DNA from: Conexibacter sp. SYSU D00693
GTDB taxonomy: Bacteria > Actinomycetota > Thermoleophilia > Solirubrobacterales > Solirubrobacteraceae
Length of the DNA stretch: 64,000 nt
NCBI RefSeq assembly: GCF_017084525.1
Contig: NZ_CP070950.1
Location: 1,798,001 to 1,862,000, forward strand
Reading direction: 5' to 3'
Shown here: positions 51,550-59,560 of the stretch, piece by piece
Position numbering within the stretch: position 1 is the first letter of the stretch
Layout: the number at the start of each line of letters is the position of its first letter
Translations under genes and position numbers: made by a program
Notes under the pieces: model-generated
The model's input: only the letters and a program-made list of their open reading frames with translations
The model's database searches: none
What the model was told of the DNA's origin: nothing

Positions 51550-51569
51550 GCGGCGGGAGGTCCCGCCGC
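51550..51569 (-). terminator. Hairpin after the response-regulator gene
   Basis: GCGGCGGG-AGGT-CCCGCCGC is a perfect 8-bp stem with a 4-nt loop, 20 bp beyond the response-regulator stop and upstream of the secreted-protein gene. There is no T-run. Confidence 0.55.
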
Positions 51570-51588
51570 AGGTGGGCCGGGGATCCCC

Positions 51589-52302
51589 CTAGTCCCGGGC
51601 CGCGACGGCCTCGCCGCGCCAGCGGTAGCCGAAGCCGCGAACCGTCTCGATCGGGTCGGCGTCCCCCGCCGTGGCCTGCGTGATCTTGCGCCGCAGGTAG
51701 CCCACGTAGAGCTTGACCTGGTCGGCGCCGACGCCCTTGCCCTCGCCCCACACGAGGTCGAGCAGGCGCTCGCGCGTCAGGACCTCTCCGGGGTGGCGCA
51801 CGAAGGTCAGCAGCAGCCGGAACTCGAGCGGCGTGAGGCCCACCTCGTGGCCGAGGACCTCCACCCGCGCCCCGGGCACGTCGATGCGCACGACGCCGTC
51901 CTCGTAGGTCTCCGGCGCCTCCTCGCGCTGCGCGCGGCGGGCGCGGCGCAGCAGCGCGCCGACGCGCGCGAGCAGCTCCTGGCGGCCGAAGGGCTTGACG
52001 ACGTAGTCGTCGGCGCCCGCCTGCAGGGCCCGGACCTTCTCGAGCTCGGCGGCGTGTGACGTGAGCATCAGGACCGGCACCTCGGTGACGTCACGCAGGC
52101 GCTCGAGCGCCTGCCAGCCGTCCATCCCCGGCATCGACACGTCGAGGACGACGAGGTCGGGACGCAGCTCGAAGACCGCCCGCAGCGCCGCCTGCCCGTC
52201 GCCGGCCTCCTCGACCGTCGCCCCGGCGCGCTCGAGCAGCTCGCGCAGCAGCAGCCGCGTGCTCGGGTCGTCGTCGACCACGAGGATGCGCGTGCCCTCC
52301 AC
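51589..52302 (-). CDS. OmpR/PhoB-family response regulator (orphan)
   Basis: GTG 52302 gives 237 residues. The receiver domain has the acidic pocket VVDDD, phosphoacceptor D54 in VVLDVSMPGMDG, and the lysine in VVKPFGRQELL; the C-terminal winged helix (VGLTPLEFRLLLTFVRHPGEVLTRERLLDLVWG) binds DNA. No histidine kinase is adjacent. AGGAGG lies 9 nt before the GTG. It is 3 bp behind the ArfB gene and probably co-transcribed with it. Confidence 0.95.
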   Translation of the reverse strand: MEGTRILVVDDDPSTRLLLRELLERAGATVEEAGDGQAALRAVFELRPDLVVLDVSMPGMDGWQALERLRDVTEVPVLMLTSHAAELEKVRALQAGADDYVVKPFGRQELLARVGALLRRARRAQREEAPETYEDGVVRIDVPGARVEVLGHEVGLTPLEFRLLLTFVRHPGEVLTRERLLDLVWGEGKGVGADQVKLYVGYLRRKITQATAGDADPIETVRGFGYRWRGEAVAARD

Positions 52303-52304
52303 GG

Positions 52305-52727
52305 CTAGTCCTCCTGCCCTGGCCGGCGGCGGTCGGCCTTGCGCGCACCCTGCCGGCGCTTGGCCTCGAGCCGCCGGCGGCGTGACGCGGCCGTGGGCTT
52401 CGTGGCGGTGCGCGGGCGCGGGACGTGCAGCGCGCGGGCCAGGCGGTCCTCGAGGCGCTCGAGCGCGAGCTGGCGGTTGCGCTGCTGCGAGCGGGCGTCC
52501 TGCGCGACGGCGCGCACGACGGGTCCGCAGCGCCCGAGGACGCGACGGCGCTGCTCCTCGCTGAGCGCCGTGCTGGCCGCCACGTCGAACGACGCCTCGA
52601 TGCGCGAGGACGTGACGTTGGCGTGCTGGCCGCCCGGCCCCGAGGAGCGGCTGGCCCGCACGACGACCTCGTGCGGCGGGATGCGCACGCCCCGGGCGGG
52701 TCGCAGGTGTCCGTCGGCGTCGGGCAC
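52305..52727 (-). CDS. arfB: Peptidyl-tRNA hydrolase ArfB (ribosome rescue)
   Basis: The 140-residue protein has the catalytic GGQ motif in RASRSSGPGGQHANVTSS (residues ~27-44) and a Lys/Arg-rich C-terminal tail (RRRRLEAKRRQGARKADRRR) that enters the mRNA channel. It hydrolyses peptidyl-tRNA on ribosomes stalled without a stop codon. GTG 52727 is the likely start; upstream in-frame CTG codons are possible. It overlaps no gene and is divergent from the LOG-family gene by 37 bp. Confidence 0.9.
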   Translation of the reverse strand: MPDADGHLRPARGVRIPPHEVVVRASRSSGPGGQHANVTSSRIEASFDVAASTALSEEQRRRVLGRCGPVVRAVAQDARSQQRNRQLALERLEDRLARALHVPRPRTATKPTAASRRRRLEAKRRQGARKADRRRPGQED

Positions 52728-52752
52728 GACGACGTCGGACAGTAGCCACCCG

Positions 52753-52758
52753 TACGCT
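52753..52758 (+). promoter_or_regulatory. Candidate -10 element (TACGCT) for the LOG-family gene
   Basis: TACGCT ends 6 nt before the GTG at 52765, consistent with a leaderless mRNA. Confidence 0.4.
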
Positions 52759-52764
52759 GCGGCG

Positions 52765-53487
52765 GTGAGCGACGAGAGGCTGCGCCCGCGCGATCCGCAC
52801 AGCGCCGACGAGGAGCTCCTCGAGGCCGACACGCTGGCGATCGTCTCCCAGCTCGACGACGCCGCGCGGGTCCGGCGCATGGCCGCCGAGATCGAGATGG
52901 GCTTCGACCGCCTGCGGCCGCTGCGCGGCCACGCCGTCTCGATCTTCGGCTCGGCGCGCACGCCGGCCGACAGCCCGGAGTACGCGGCGGGTCGCACCGT
53001 GGCGCGCCGGCTGGGCGAGGAGGGCTTCGCGATCATCACCGGCGGCGGTCCCGGCCTGATGGAGGCCGCCAACCGCGGGGCGCTCGACGCCGGCGCGCTG
53101 TCCGTCGGCCTCGGGATCGACCTGCCGGGGGAGCCCGGCCTGAACCCGTACGTCGGGATCCCGCTCGAGTTCCACTACTTCTTCGCGCGCAAGATCATGT
53201 TCGTGCGCTACGCCCGGGCGTTCGTCGTCCTGCCGGGCGGCATCGGCACCGGCGACGAGCTCTTCGAGGCGTGGACGCTCGTGCAGACCGAGAAGATCCG
53301 CCACTTCCCGATCGTCCTCTTCGGCAGCGACTACTGGGGTGGCCTGCTGGACTGGATGCGCGAGGCGATGCTCGCCGGTGGCAAGGTCTCCCCCGGCGAC
53401 CTCGACATCGTGCACCTCACCGACGACCCCGAGGAGGTCTGCCGGATCGTGTGCGCCGCCGAGGAGCTGCGGCCGCCGGCGCCCTAG
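52765..53487 (+). CDS. LOG-family (TIGR00730) Rossmann-fold protein
   Basis: The 240-residue protein has the lysine-decarboxylase-like LOG fold: VSIFGSARTPADSPEY, ITGGGPGLMEAANRGALD (residues ~97-114) and the signature LPGGIGTGDELFEAWTLVQ. Many LOG proteins are phosphoribohydrolases releasing cytokinin-type bases; others are of unknown function. GTG 52765 is chosen from the nearby TACGCT. The stop overlaps that of the convergent hydrolase by 4 bp. Confidence 0.88.
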   Translation: MSDERLRPRDPHSADEELLEADTLAIVSQLDDAARVRRMAAEIEMGFDRLRPLRGHAVSIFGSARTPADSPEYAAGRTVARRLGEEGFAIITGGGPGLMEAANRGALDAGALSVGLGIDLPGEPGLNPYVGIPLEFHYFFARKIMFVRYARAFVVLPGGIGTGDELFEAWTLVQTEKIRHFPIVLFGSDYWGGLLDWMREAMLAGGKVSPGDLDIVHLTDDPEEVCRIVCAAEELRPPAP

Positions 53488-54584
53488 AGGCCCGGCGGGT
53501 GGCGCACGGTGAAGCCCGCGCTCGAGCGGCTCGCCGTCTGCCAGCGCGAGCCGGTCTTCTGGCGGCCCGAGGTGTCGAAGCGCAGGCCGGCCACGACCAT
53601 GTACATGTGGCCGCCGTTGGCGTAGATCGTCACCCACTGGCCGGGGCCGGCGTCGCCCCAGCTCTCGAAGGAGCCGGAGGGCATCGGGGCCTTGAGCAGG
53701 TCGGCGCCGTGCAGGGCGTAGGAGACCGAGCCCGAGCAGTCGTAGCCGGTGTCCTGCCACTTGCCGTGGCCGCCGCCGTAGCGGTAGGGCTTCGTGGCGA
53801 TCGCGTTGCCCGCGGCGATGATCTGCTTGACCGCCTCGGGCGCGTTGGCCGGGGCGATGGCCAGGCCGTCGGGGCCGACCGTCGCGCGGTCGCCGGGGGC
53901 GAGCTTGGCGGGGGCGACGGGCTCGGCCGGGGCCAGGCCGCGGTCGCCGTCGACGGCGCCGCGCAGGGCGTCGATGTCGCCGGCGTCCATGACGCCGTCG
54001 TCCTCGCGCTCCTGGAGCTGCTCGAACTTCTTGACGTTCTTGACGGTGCCGGCGCCGAACTCGCCGTCGACCTTCGTGCGGATGCCGGCGCGACGCAGGT
54101 AGTCCTGGAGGACCTTCACGTCGTGGCCGTGCATGCCCTTGCGCAGCGGGATGCGGTCGCCGAGCGAGCGCTGCCTGCCGGCGCCGTCCTCGGAGTCGAA
54201 GCCCCCGAGGCTCTGGAACGCCGTGCCGCTGGTGGCCTTGCGCAGCGCCTGGACGGTCTTGCGACCGACGACGCCGGAGGTCTCGAGGCGCGCGGCGCGC
54301 TGGAAGCGCTGCACCGCGCGGACGGTGCCGGGGCCGAACACGCCGTCGACCGCGGTCTTGAAGCCCGCCTTGCGCAGGAGCTGCTGGAGCTCCTTGACGT
54401 CCGCGCCCTTGGACCCGGAGCGCAGGGCGCGCTTGCCGAGCTGCTGGGAGGCCGACGAGGCCGACGGCGACGCGGCGCTGCTCTGCGCGTCCGCGGAGGA
54501 CGGCAGGAGGAGCAGGGTCGCGGCACCCAGCGCGCAGAGCGCACCGAGGACGGCCAGGCGGAACGACGAGACGTATGCGGACAA
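53484..54584 (-). CDS. NlpC/P60 cell-wall hydrolase with two peptidoglycan-binding domains
   Basis: The gene starts at TTG 54584 with the Shine-Dalgarno GAGAGGGG about 8 nt upstream, giving 366 residues. A signal peptide (LAVLGALCALGAATLLLLPS) precedes two PG-binding-1 domains (GADVKELQQLLRKAGF, residues ~60-115; GHDVKVLQDYLRRAG, ~152-205). The C-terminal NlpC/P60 peptidase has catalytic Cys in TGYDCSGSVSYAL and His in NGGHMYMVV. It would cleave peptidoglycan stem peptides. A cyclic-di-AMP riboswitch precedes it. Confidence 0.93.
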   Translation of the reverse strand: MSAYVSSFRLAVLGALCALGAATLLLLPSSADAQSSAASPSASSASQQLGKRALRSGSKGADVKELQQLLRKAGFKTAVDGVFGPGTVRAVQRFQRAARLETSGVVGRKTVQALRKATSGTAFQSLGGFDSEDGAGRQRSLGDRIPLRKGMHGHDVKVLQDYLRRAGIRTKVDGEFGAGTVKNVKKFEQLQEREDDGVMDAGDIDALRGAVDGDRGLAPAEPVAPAKLAPGDRATVGPDGLAIAPANAPEAVKQIIAAGNAIATKPYRYGGGHGKWQDTGYDCSGSVSYALHGADLLKAPMPSGSFESWGDAGPGQWVTIYANGGHMYMVVAGLRFDTSGRQKTGSRWQTASRSSAGFTVRHPPGL

Positions 54585-54594
54585 GCGTGAACCC

Positions 54595-54735
54595 CTCTCT
54601 TCGGTGCCTGCGGGGTTAGCTGTCGGGCTCGCGCCAAGAGAGCGGCGCTACACGGCTTCTGCGTGATTCGCCCCGGACCGGGTACGTCCCGGTCAGTGGG
54701 TCCCCCGCCCGCCGCCCTGAGGACGGGTGGCGGTT
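54595..54735 (-). promoter_or_regulatory. Cyclic-di-AMP riboswitch (ydaO/yuaA class)
   Basis: On the minus strand the leader carries GGGGGACCCA (54697-54706 region), GGGGCGAATC (54665-54674) and GAGCCCGACAGCTAACCCCG with GCAGGC after it (54606-54630), the three conserved segments of the ydaO class in the same order as B. subtilis ydaO. It lies just before the Shine-Dalgarno of the cell-wall hydrolase, the class usually controlled by this riboswitch in actinobacteria. The outer stem boundaries are approximate. Confidence 0.9.
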
Positions 54736-54783
54736 CGGCTGGTCTTCAAGACTGCGCGCGGCAGCGTAGCAACCGCGACGGTC

Positions 54784-55935
54784 TTATGAGTCGGCGTCGG
54801 CGCCCCGCCGCTTGAGGACGGCGTTCGCGACGGACAACGCGACCTCGGCCCGTGTCCGCAGGGAGCCCTCCAGGACGTGCTCGTACGGGGCGTGGGCCCC
54901 GCCGCCCCGCGGGCCGAGGCCGTCGATGGTCACGGCGATGGCCGAGGCGAAGTGGCTCGCGTCGCTCGCCCCGCCGCGGCGGGCGCCCACGACGGGCCGC
55001 CCGAGGTCCGTGGCCGCGTCCGCGAGCACCGGCGCGGTGGCCTCCCACGCGTGCATGCCCGGCCAGACGCGCAGGAGGTCGGCCTCCAGCGTCGCGCCGT
55101 CGACCTCGGCGGGCAGCGCGGCGATGACGCCGTCGAAGGCCTCCGCGCGCTCGGCGCGCAGGTCGCAGACGAGCTCGCCGGCGGCGGGGACGACGTTGAA
55201 CGCGTCGCCGCTGCGCATGACGGTCGGCACGGCGGTCAGGCGGTCGGGGCCCTGGGGGTCGTGGCAGCCGGCCACGGCCTGCGCCGCGCGCGCCAGGGCC
55301 AGCAGCGCGTTGACGCCCTTGTGCGGCGCCGACCCCGAGTGCGCGGAGCGCCCGTGGCCGCGGACGCGCAGGGTCCCGGCGGCCTTGCGCTCGACGACGA
55401 CGGCGTCGCGGCCCTCGCCGTCGACCTCCCCCGCCTCGAAGCACAGGCACGCGTCGAATCCGGCGAAGCGCTCGACGTGGCCGAAGGGGGCCGTGCGCCA
55501 CTCCTCGTCGACCACGAGCAGCAGCGCCGCCTCGGCGAAGCGCGACGGGTCCTCGGCCAGGGCGCGCAGGACGCCCAGTGCCAGCACGTCTCCGCCCTTC
55601 ATGTCCACCGAGCCCGAGCCGACCAGCCGCTCGCCGTCGCGCGCCAGCGGCCGGTGGGCGTCGTGGGCGACGACGGTGTCGAGGTGGCCGAGGAGCACGA
55701 TGCGGCCGGCGCCCGTCCCGCGCACGCGCGCGACGAGGTCGTCGGCGTGGCCGGGCGAGGAGCACGGCACGCGCTCGACCTCGGCGGCCTCCGGCAGGAG
55801 CGCCGTGGCCACGGCGACGGCCTCGTCGGCGCCGCGGACGTCGCCCGAGGGCGACGAGACCGCCACCAGCGCCTCGAGCTCACGCGGCGCGCGCGTGGCG
55901 ATCCGCTCGGCGTGCTGGGCGATCCAGGCGTCCAC
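54784..55935 (-). CDS. M20-family zinc metallopeptidase
   Basis: GTG 55935 gives 383 residues. Metal ligands are in VLLGHLDTVV (His, Asp), GSVDMKGGDVLAL, VDEEWRT (Glu pair) and a C-terminal SDASHFASAIAVTIDGLGP His. The dimerisation domain holds RKAAGTLRVRGHGRSAHSGSAPHKGVNAL split across beta strands. These enzymes release amino acids or deacylate substrates such as acetylornithine or succinyl-diaminopimelate; the specificity is not clear. It is divergent from the peroxiredoxin by 22 bp. Confidence 0.9.
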   Translation of the reverse strand: MDAWIAQHAERIATRAPRELEALVAVSSPSGDVRGADEAVAVATALLPEAAEVERVPCSSPGHADDLVARVRGTGAGRIVLLGHLDTVVAHDAHRPLARDGERLVGSGSVDMKGGDVLALGVLRALAEDPSRFAEAALLLVVDEEWRTAPFGHVERFAGFDACLCFEAGEVDGEGRDAVVVERKAAGTLRVRGHGRSAHSGSAPHKGVNALLALARAAQAVAGCHDPQGPDRLTAVPTVMRSGDAFNVVPAAGELVCDLRAERAEAFDGVIAALPAEVDGATLEADLLRVWPGMHAWEATAPVLADAATDLGRPVVGARRGGASDASHFASAIAVTIDGLGPRGGGAHAPYEHVLEGSLRTRAEVALSVANAVLKRRGADADS

Positions 55936-55943
55936 GAGCCCCG

Positions 55944-55949
55944 TAGGGT
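55944..55949 (+). promoter_or_regulatory. Candidate -10 element (TAGGGT) for the peroxiredoxin
   Basis: TAGGGT ends 8 nt before the ATG at 55958, in a 22-bp divergent gap. Confidence 0.45.
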
Positions 55950-55957
55950 GCCATGGG

Positions 55958-56422
55958 ATGGCCTCTGGACCGCAGGTGGGCGACGACGCCCCGGACTTCG
56001 AGCTGCCCGGCACGGACGGGCCCTTCCGCCTCGCCGACCACCGCGGCGAGCGGGTGGTGCTGCTCTTCTACCCCGGCGACGGGACGCCGGTGTGCACCCG
56101 GCAGTTCTGCTCCTACCGCGACGACTCCGAGGAGATGGCGGCACTCGACGCCACCGTCGTCGGGATCTCGCACCAGGACCTCGACAGCCACGAGCGCTTT
56201 CGCGACAAGCACCGCCTGACGGTGCCGCTGCTCGCCGACGCCGGGAAGGTCGTCGCGCGGCTCTACGGCGTCACGGCGCCGGTGCTCGGCACCCGCCGCG
56301 CCGTCTTCGTCGTCGACGAGGCGGGCGTGGTCCGCCACCGCGCGGTCCACGCCCTGGGCCTCGACTTCGCCGACGCCGACGACCTCAGGGAGGTCCTGGC
56401 GGCGCTCCCCCGCGCCGCCTAG
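55958..56422 (+). CDS. Peroxiredoxin, BCP-like
   Basis: The 154-residue thioredoxin-fold protein has the peroxidatic cysteine C46 in GDGTPVCTRQF and a second cysteine at C51, the C-x4-C pair of bacterioferritin-comigratory peroxiredoxins that form an intramolecular disulfide. APDFELPGTDGPFRLAD at the N terminus and APVLGTRRAVFVVDEAG later are typical. It reduces peroxides at the expense of thioredoxin. The stop overlaps that of the LURP-like gene by 4 bp. Confidence 0.9.
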   Translation: MASGPQVGDDAPDFELPGTDGPFRLADHRGERVVLLFYPGDGTPVCTRQFCSYRDDSEEMAALDATVVGISHQDLDSHERFRDKHRLTVPLLADAGKVVARLYGVTAPVLGTRRAVFVVDEAGVVRHRAVHALGLDFADADDLREVLAALPRAA

Positions 56423-57030
56423 CGGGCCTGCAGCGCGTCGATCGCGACGGCGATCGCCAGGACGAGGCGGCGGTCCAGCGTGCGCCCCTCGTCGGCCGTG
56501 AGGTCGATGTCGTAGACGTCGACCCACTTCCAGCGCCGCCGGCGATGGACGCCGATGACCTCCTCGCCGCGGCGGAACTCGAAGTCGTACGGGATCGGCA
56601 GCCAGTCGGCGACGCTGTCGACGTAGGGCACGAAGCCGATGAGCCGGCGGAAGAGCGCGACCGGCAGGCTGCGCTCGCGGACGGTGGCGACCTCGTTGCC
56701 GGCGGCGTCGAAGAGCGTGTAGGTCGAGCGCAGCAGCGACGCGCCGAAGACCTTCTGCACCTCCCCGACCTTCCCCCCGTCGGGCGTCGTGACGTCGTAG
56801 CGGGCCGCCGGGTCGAAGCGCTGGCGGGCCTTGATGCGCAGGAGCTCGGTCTCCTTGCGCTCGTCCGTGAAGAAGCGGATGTCCTCCTTGAACTTGAAGC
56901 GCGCCTGCTCGACGAAGCAGAACGCCTCGCCGTCGCCCTCCTCGGCCGGGACGGAGAACTCGTACTGGTTGATGACGAGCTTCACGCGCTGGCGCAGGAC
57001 GAAGCGGTCGTGGTGGTTGGGGTCGACCAT
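56419..57030 (-). CDS. LURP-one-related (scramblase-like) protein
   Basis: The 203-residue protein folds as a twelve-stranded beta barrel around a helix in this family: VLRQRVKLVINQYEFSVPAEEG, FCFVEQARFKFKEDIRFF, YDVTTPDGGKVGEVQKVF and RRRWKWVDVYDIDL. LURP1/Tubby-like proteins may bind phosphoinositides or other membrane lipids; bacterial members have no proven function. It has no signal peptide. Confidence 0.85.
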   Translation of the reverse strand: MVDPNHHDRFVLRQRVKLVINQYEFSVPAEEGDGEAFCFVEQARFKFKEDIRFFTDERKETELLRIKARQRFDPAARYDVTTPDGGKVGEVQKVFGASLLRSTYTLFDAAGNEVATVRERSLPVALFRRLIGFVPYVDSVADWLPIPYDFEFRRGEEVIGVHRRRRWKWVDVYDIDLTADEGRTLDRRLVLAIAVAIDALQAR

Positions 57031-57072
57031 GGCCGCGGATCCTCGCGCACCGGGTGTCAGCGGCGTGTTGCC

Positions 57073-59337
57073 CTACCGCTGACCGCCGGTCGCGTTGCCG
57101 CAGCCGTCGCGGACGCCGAGCAGCCGTACGCGGGCGCGACGCCCGACGCGGACCTCGAGCGTCCCCTTGGCCGCCTTGGGCCGGGCGACGACGGTGCGGG
57201 CGCGTGCCCGTCCGCGCGGGTCGACGCGCAGGCGCGCGCGACCCGTGGTGACGAAGCGCTCCTGGGCCAGCAGGGCGCCGGCACCGGGGTCGGGGTAGCG
57301 CGCGCGGACGGTGACGACGCCGCGGGGGCTCACCTGCACCGGGTCGGCGTCGAGCGCGAGCGCCCGCACCACGAAGGGCCGCGAGGTCGCCGTGTAGGGC
57401 GCGACGCCGCGGCCGCGGTCGGCGCGACCGGTCGCCCGCAGCCGGTAGGTCCCGAGCGGCTGGCAGGCGTCGAGCTGCAGCGTCTCGGTCCACGTCCCGC
57501 GCACCAGGCGCGTCGTGTCCTGCGGACCGTCGTCGGTCGCCTCGGTCCTCCAGCTGTCCCCGACGCGCCGCTCGAGCCGGACGAGCGTCGCGCCGCGCGG
57601 CGCGTCCAGCGCGGGCGCCCCGCCGCGCCAGGCGAAGGTCACGCGCTCGCCGCGGCGGGCCTCCTGCACGGGCTCGCGGACCACGCGGCCGGCCTGCGGC
57701 GTCGTCGGGGCGGGCAGGCGCAGCGGCGTGGCGAGTCCCGTCGGCAGCGGCTCCGGCGCTCCGGCGGGCGCGGGCGCGCCGGTCAGGACCGGCTCGACCA
57801 GCGCGCGGGCGCCGTCGAGCAGGCGCCGGCCCTGCTGCTTGCCGAACAGCGTGAACGAGCCCTCGTACCCGCAGGCCCCGTACTCCTCCGGGGTCGCGGT
57901 GTAGGAGATGTAGCCGTTGGTGAGGCCGGCGAGGGCGACGCGGTCCACCCGAGCGCCCGCGGCGGCCTGCAGCCCCGCGCGGATGCGCTGGCCCATCTGC
58001 TTCGTGACCTCCGAGGGCAGCCCGGCGACGGCCAGGCCGCCGACGCGCCAGAGCGACAGCGGCACCGTGGAGGGCGCCAGGCCGGGCGCGGCGAGGAACG
58101 GCAGCTTCTCCCCCTGCCCCGGGCCGGCCAGGCCGTCGACCGGCGCGCAGGTGCCGTCGCCCAGGAAGATCCCGCCGGCGCCGAGCGCCGGGACCGGGCC
58201 GACCGGGGAGCCGCCCGCCGGGGTGCCGTCGAAGGCCAGGAAGGTGCGGCGCGCCTCGAGGGCGGGCGTCGCGGTCCGCCGGTCGGCCGCCGCCCGCCAG
58301 GCGCGCAGGATGCCCTCGGCGGTGCGGCGGCCCGCGAGGTCCACCTTCGCCGTGTCGCCCTCGGCGACGTCGGCGGGTCCGGGATCACCGTCGGGCGAGA
58401 CGTCGCCCTGCGCCCCGTTGGTCCACACGTTGACCGGCGCGCCGTCCGCCGCGGGCGAGCCGCCGCCCTCGGCGGCCATGCCCGCCTCCACCGCCCGCGC
58501 CGCGGTCCCGGCGTTGTCGCCCGAGAAGAGCAGGTTGTCGGCGTCGAAGCTCGTCGGGTGCACGGCGAAGTTCGACCACGCGGCGATCGGCCGGCCCTCC
58601 CGGTCGTCGACGCGGACCACCGTCACCGTCGGGTCAATCCGCCCCCGCGCCCGCTCGGCCGGGTCGGCGGGCAGGTCCTCGTTGCGGTCGTGGGCCCTCG
58701 ACGCCCGGTTGCGCGACGCGCCCCGCAGCTCGGTCGTCCCCACCCCGAGCTGCGCCGGCGCCAGCCGCCCCTTCGCGCGCAGCAGCGCCTCCGCGATCCC
58801 CTGCGCGGTGAGGTCGAAGACCCGCGGGTCGAGCAGGTCACCGCCCAGCAGCGCGTAGCCGAGGTTGTCCAGCGGCCAGATCGGCCCGGTCGACGAGTGC
58901 GTGTGCGTCGCCGACAGCAGCAGCCGCTCCCCGGTGATGCCCGACCCCCGCACGCGCCGCAGCACCTCCTGCGTCATCGCGTACGGCAACCCGCCGAGGT
59001 CGGCCTGGGCCATGGCGAACAGCCGCCCGTCGCGCTCGAGCACCAGCGCCCGCGCGCGCACGCGCGTGTGGATGCCCTCCGACGCGACGAACGTCTTCGC
59101 GTACAGCCCGGCGCCCGGGTCGGCGACGAGCTGCAGGACCGTCGGCAGGTTCGCCGGGTTGGCGATCCGCGAGCGCGCGGTGTAGGCGAACATCGGCGTG
59201 CCGACCGGCGGGGTGAGGTCGGCGGAGGCGGCGCCGGCGCGCAGCTGCGCCGGTGCTGGCGGCGCGATCACCGCCGCCGTCGCCGTCACGCTCACGAGCG
59301 CCGCAAGCGCCGCGCGCAGCCTCCCCCTGCGACCCAT
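57073..59337 (-). CDS. Neutral/alkaline ceramidase-like secreted hydrolase
   Basis: The 754-residue protein has a signal peptide (LAALVSVTATAAVIAPPAPA). The ceramidase domain shows AGAASADLTPPVGTPMFAY, the zinc-binding SATHTHSSTGP (His residues ~146-148), SNFAVHPTSFDADNLLFSGDN and VWTNGAQGDVSPDGDP with the catalytic Ser region. A C-terminal immunoglobulin-like domain with basic tail (ARVRLLGVRDGCGNAT) follows. It would deacylate ceramides or related N-acyl lipids outside the cell. A palindromic operator covers its -10. Confidence 0.9.
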   Translation of the reverse strand: MGRRGRLRAALAALVSVTATAAVIAPPAPAQLRAGAASADLTPPVGTPMFAYTARSRIANPANLPTVLQLVADPGAGLYAKTFVASEGIHTRVRARALVLERDGRLFAMAQADLGGLPYAMTQEVLRRVRGSGITGERLLLSATHTHSSTGPIWPLDNLGYALLGGDLLDPRVFDLTAQGIAEALLRAKGRLAPAQLGVGTTELRGASRNRASRAHDRNEDLPADPAERARGRIDPTVTVVRVDDREGRPIAAWSNFAVHPTSFDADNLLFSGDNAGTAARAVEAGMAAEGGGSPAADGAPVNVWTNGAQGDVSPDGDPGPADVAEGDTAKVDLAGRRTAEGILRAWRAAADRRTATPALEARRTFLAFDGTPAGGSPVGPVPALGAGGIFLGDGTCAPVDGLAGPGQGEKLPFLAAPGLAPSTVPLSLWRVGGLAVAGLPSEVTKQMGQRIRAGLQAAAGARVDRVALAGLTNGYISYTATPEEYGACGYEGSFTLFGKQQGRRLLDGARALVEPVLTGAPAPAGAPEPLPTGLATPLRLPAPTTPQAGRVVREPVQEARRGERVTFAWRGGAPALDAPRGATLVRLERRVGDSWRTEATDDGPQDTTRLVRGTWTETLQLDACQPLGTYRLRATGRADRGRGVAPYTATSRPFVVRALALDADPVQVSPRGVVTVRARYPDPGAGALLAQERFVTTGRARLRVDPRGRARARTVVARPKAAKGTLEVRVGRRARVRLLGVRDGCGNATGGQR

Positions 59338-59340
59338 GGA

Positions 59341-59356
59341 CGAACGCTAGCGTTCG
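59341..59356 (-). promoter_or_regulatory. 16-bp perfect palindrome overlapping the ceramidase -10
   Basis: CGAACGCT-AGCGTTCG is perfect, 3 bp before the ATG at 59337. It contains the minus-strand -10 TAGCGT (59344-59349), 6 nt from the start codon. A second short inverted repeat, GCGTT-CGCA-AACGC, overlaps its far side. The pattern is typical of TetR-family operators; the repressor is not in the window. Confidence 0.6.
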
Positions 59357-59481
59357 CAAACGCGGTCTGCGTCGGGGTAGGCGGCGTGCCGCTCGGGCGG
59401 TCGCCAGGGACGGCGTCGTCGCTGTTGCGCACTGAGGAGGGGGAGCGCGTCTCGGTGGGCCGGCCGGCAGCCCCGGCGGGC

Positions 59482-59530
59482 GTGAGTGGGGAGTTGCGCT
59501 CGGCATGCGAGCGGAAGTCCCCACTCACGA
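59482..59530 (-). terminator. Long perfect-arm hairpin after the GH-A hydrolase
   Basis: CGTGAGTGGGGA (59482-59493) pairs perfectly with TCCCCACTCACG (59519-59530), and inside it CGCTCG pairs with CGAGCG around a GCATG loop. It lies 30 bp beyond the stop of the gene at 59561. Its length and perfection also fit a small palindromic repeat element. The remaining gap to 59337 holds only the ceramidase promoter. Confidence 0.6.
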
Positions 59531-59560
59531 GGCCCGAGCGGCACGCCACGCACGCCCGTA

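Noticed and set aside
51579-51588. GGGGATCCCC palindrome at the response-regulator stop as an operator
   Set aside because: It is only 10 bp, not near a start codon, and is explained by base composition.
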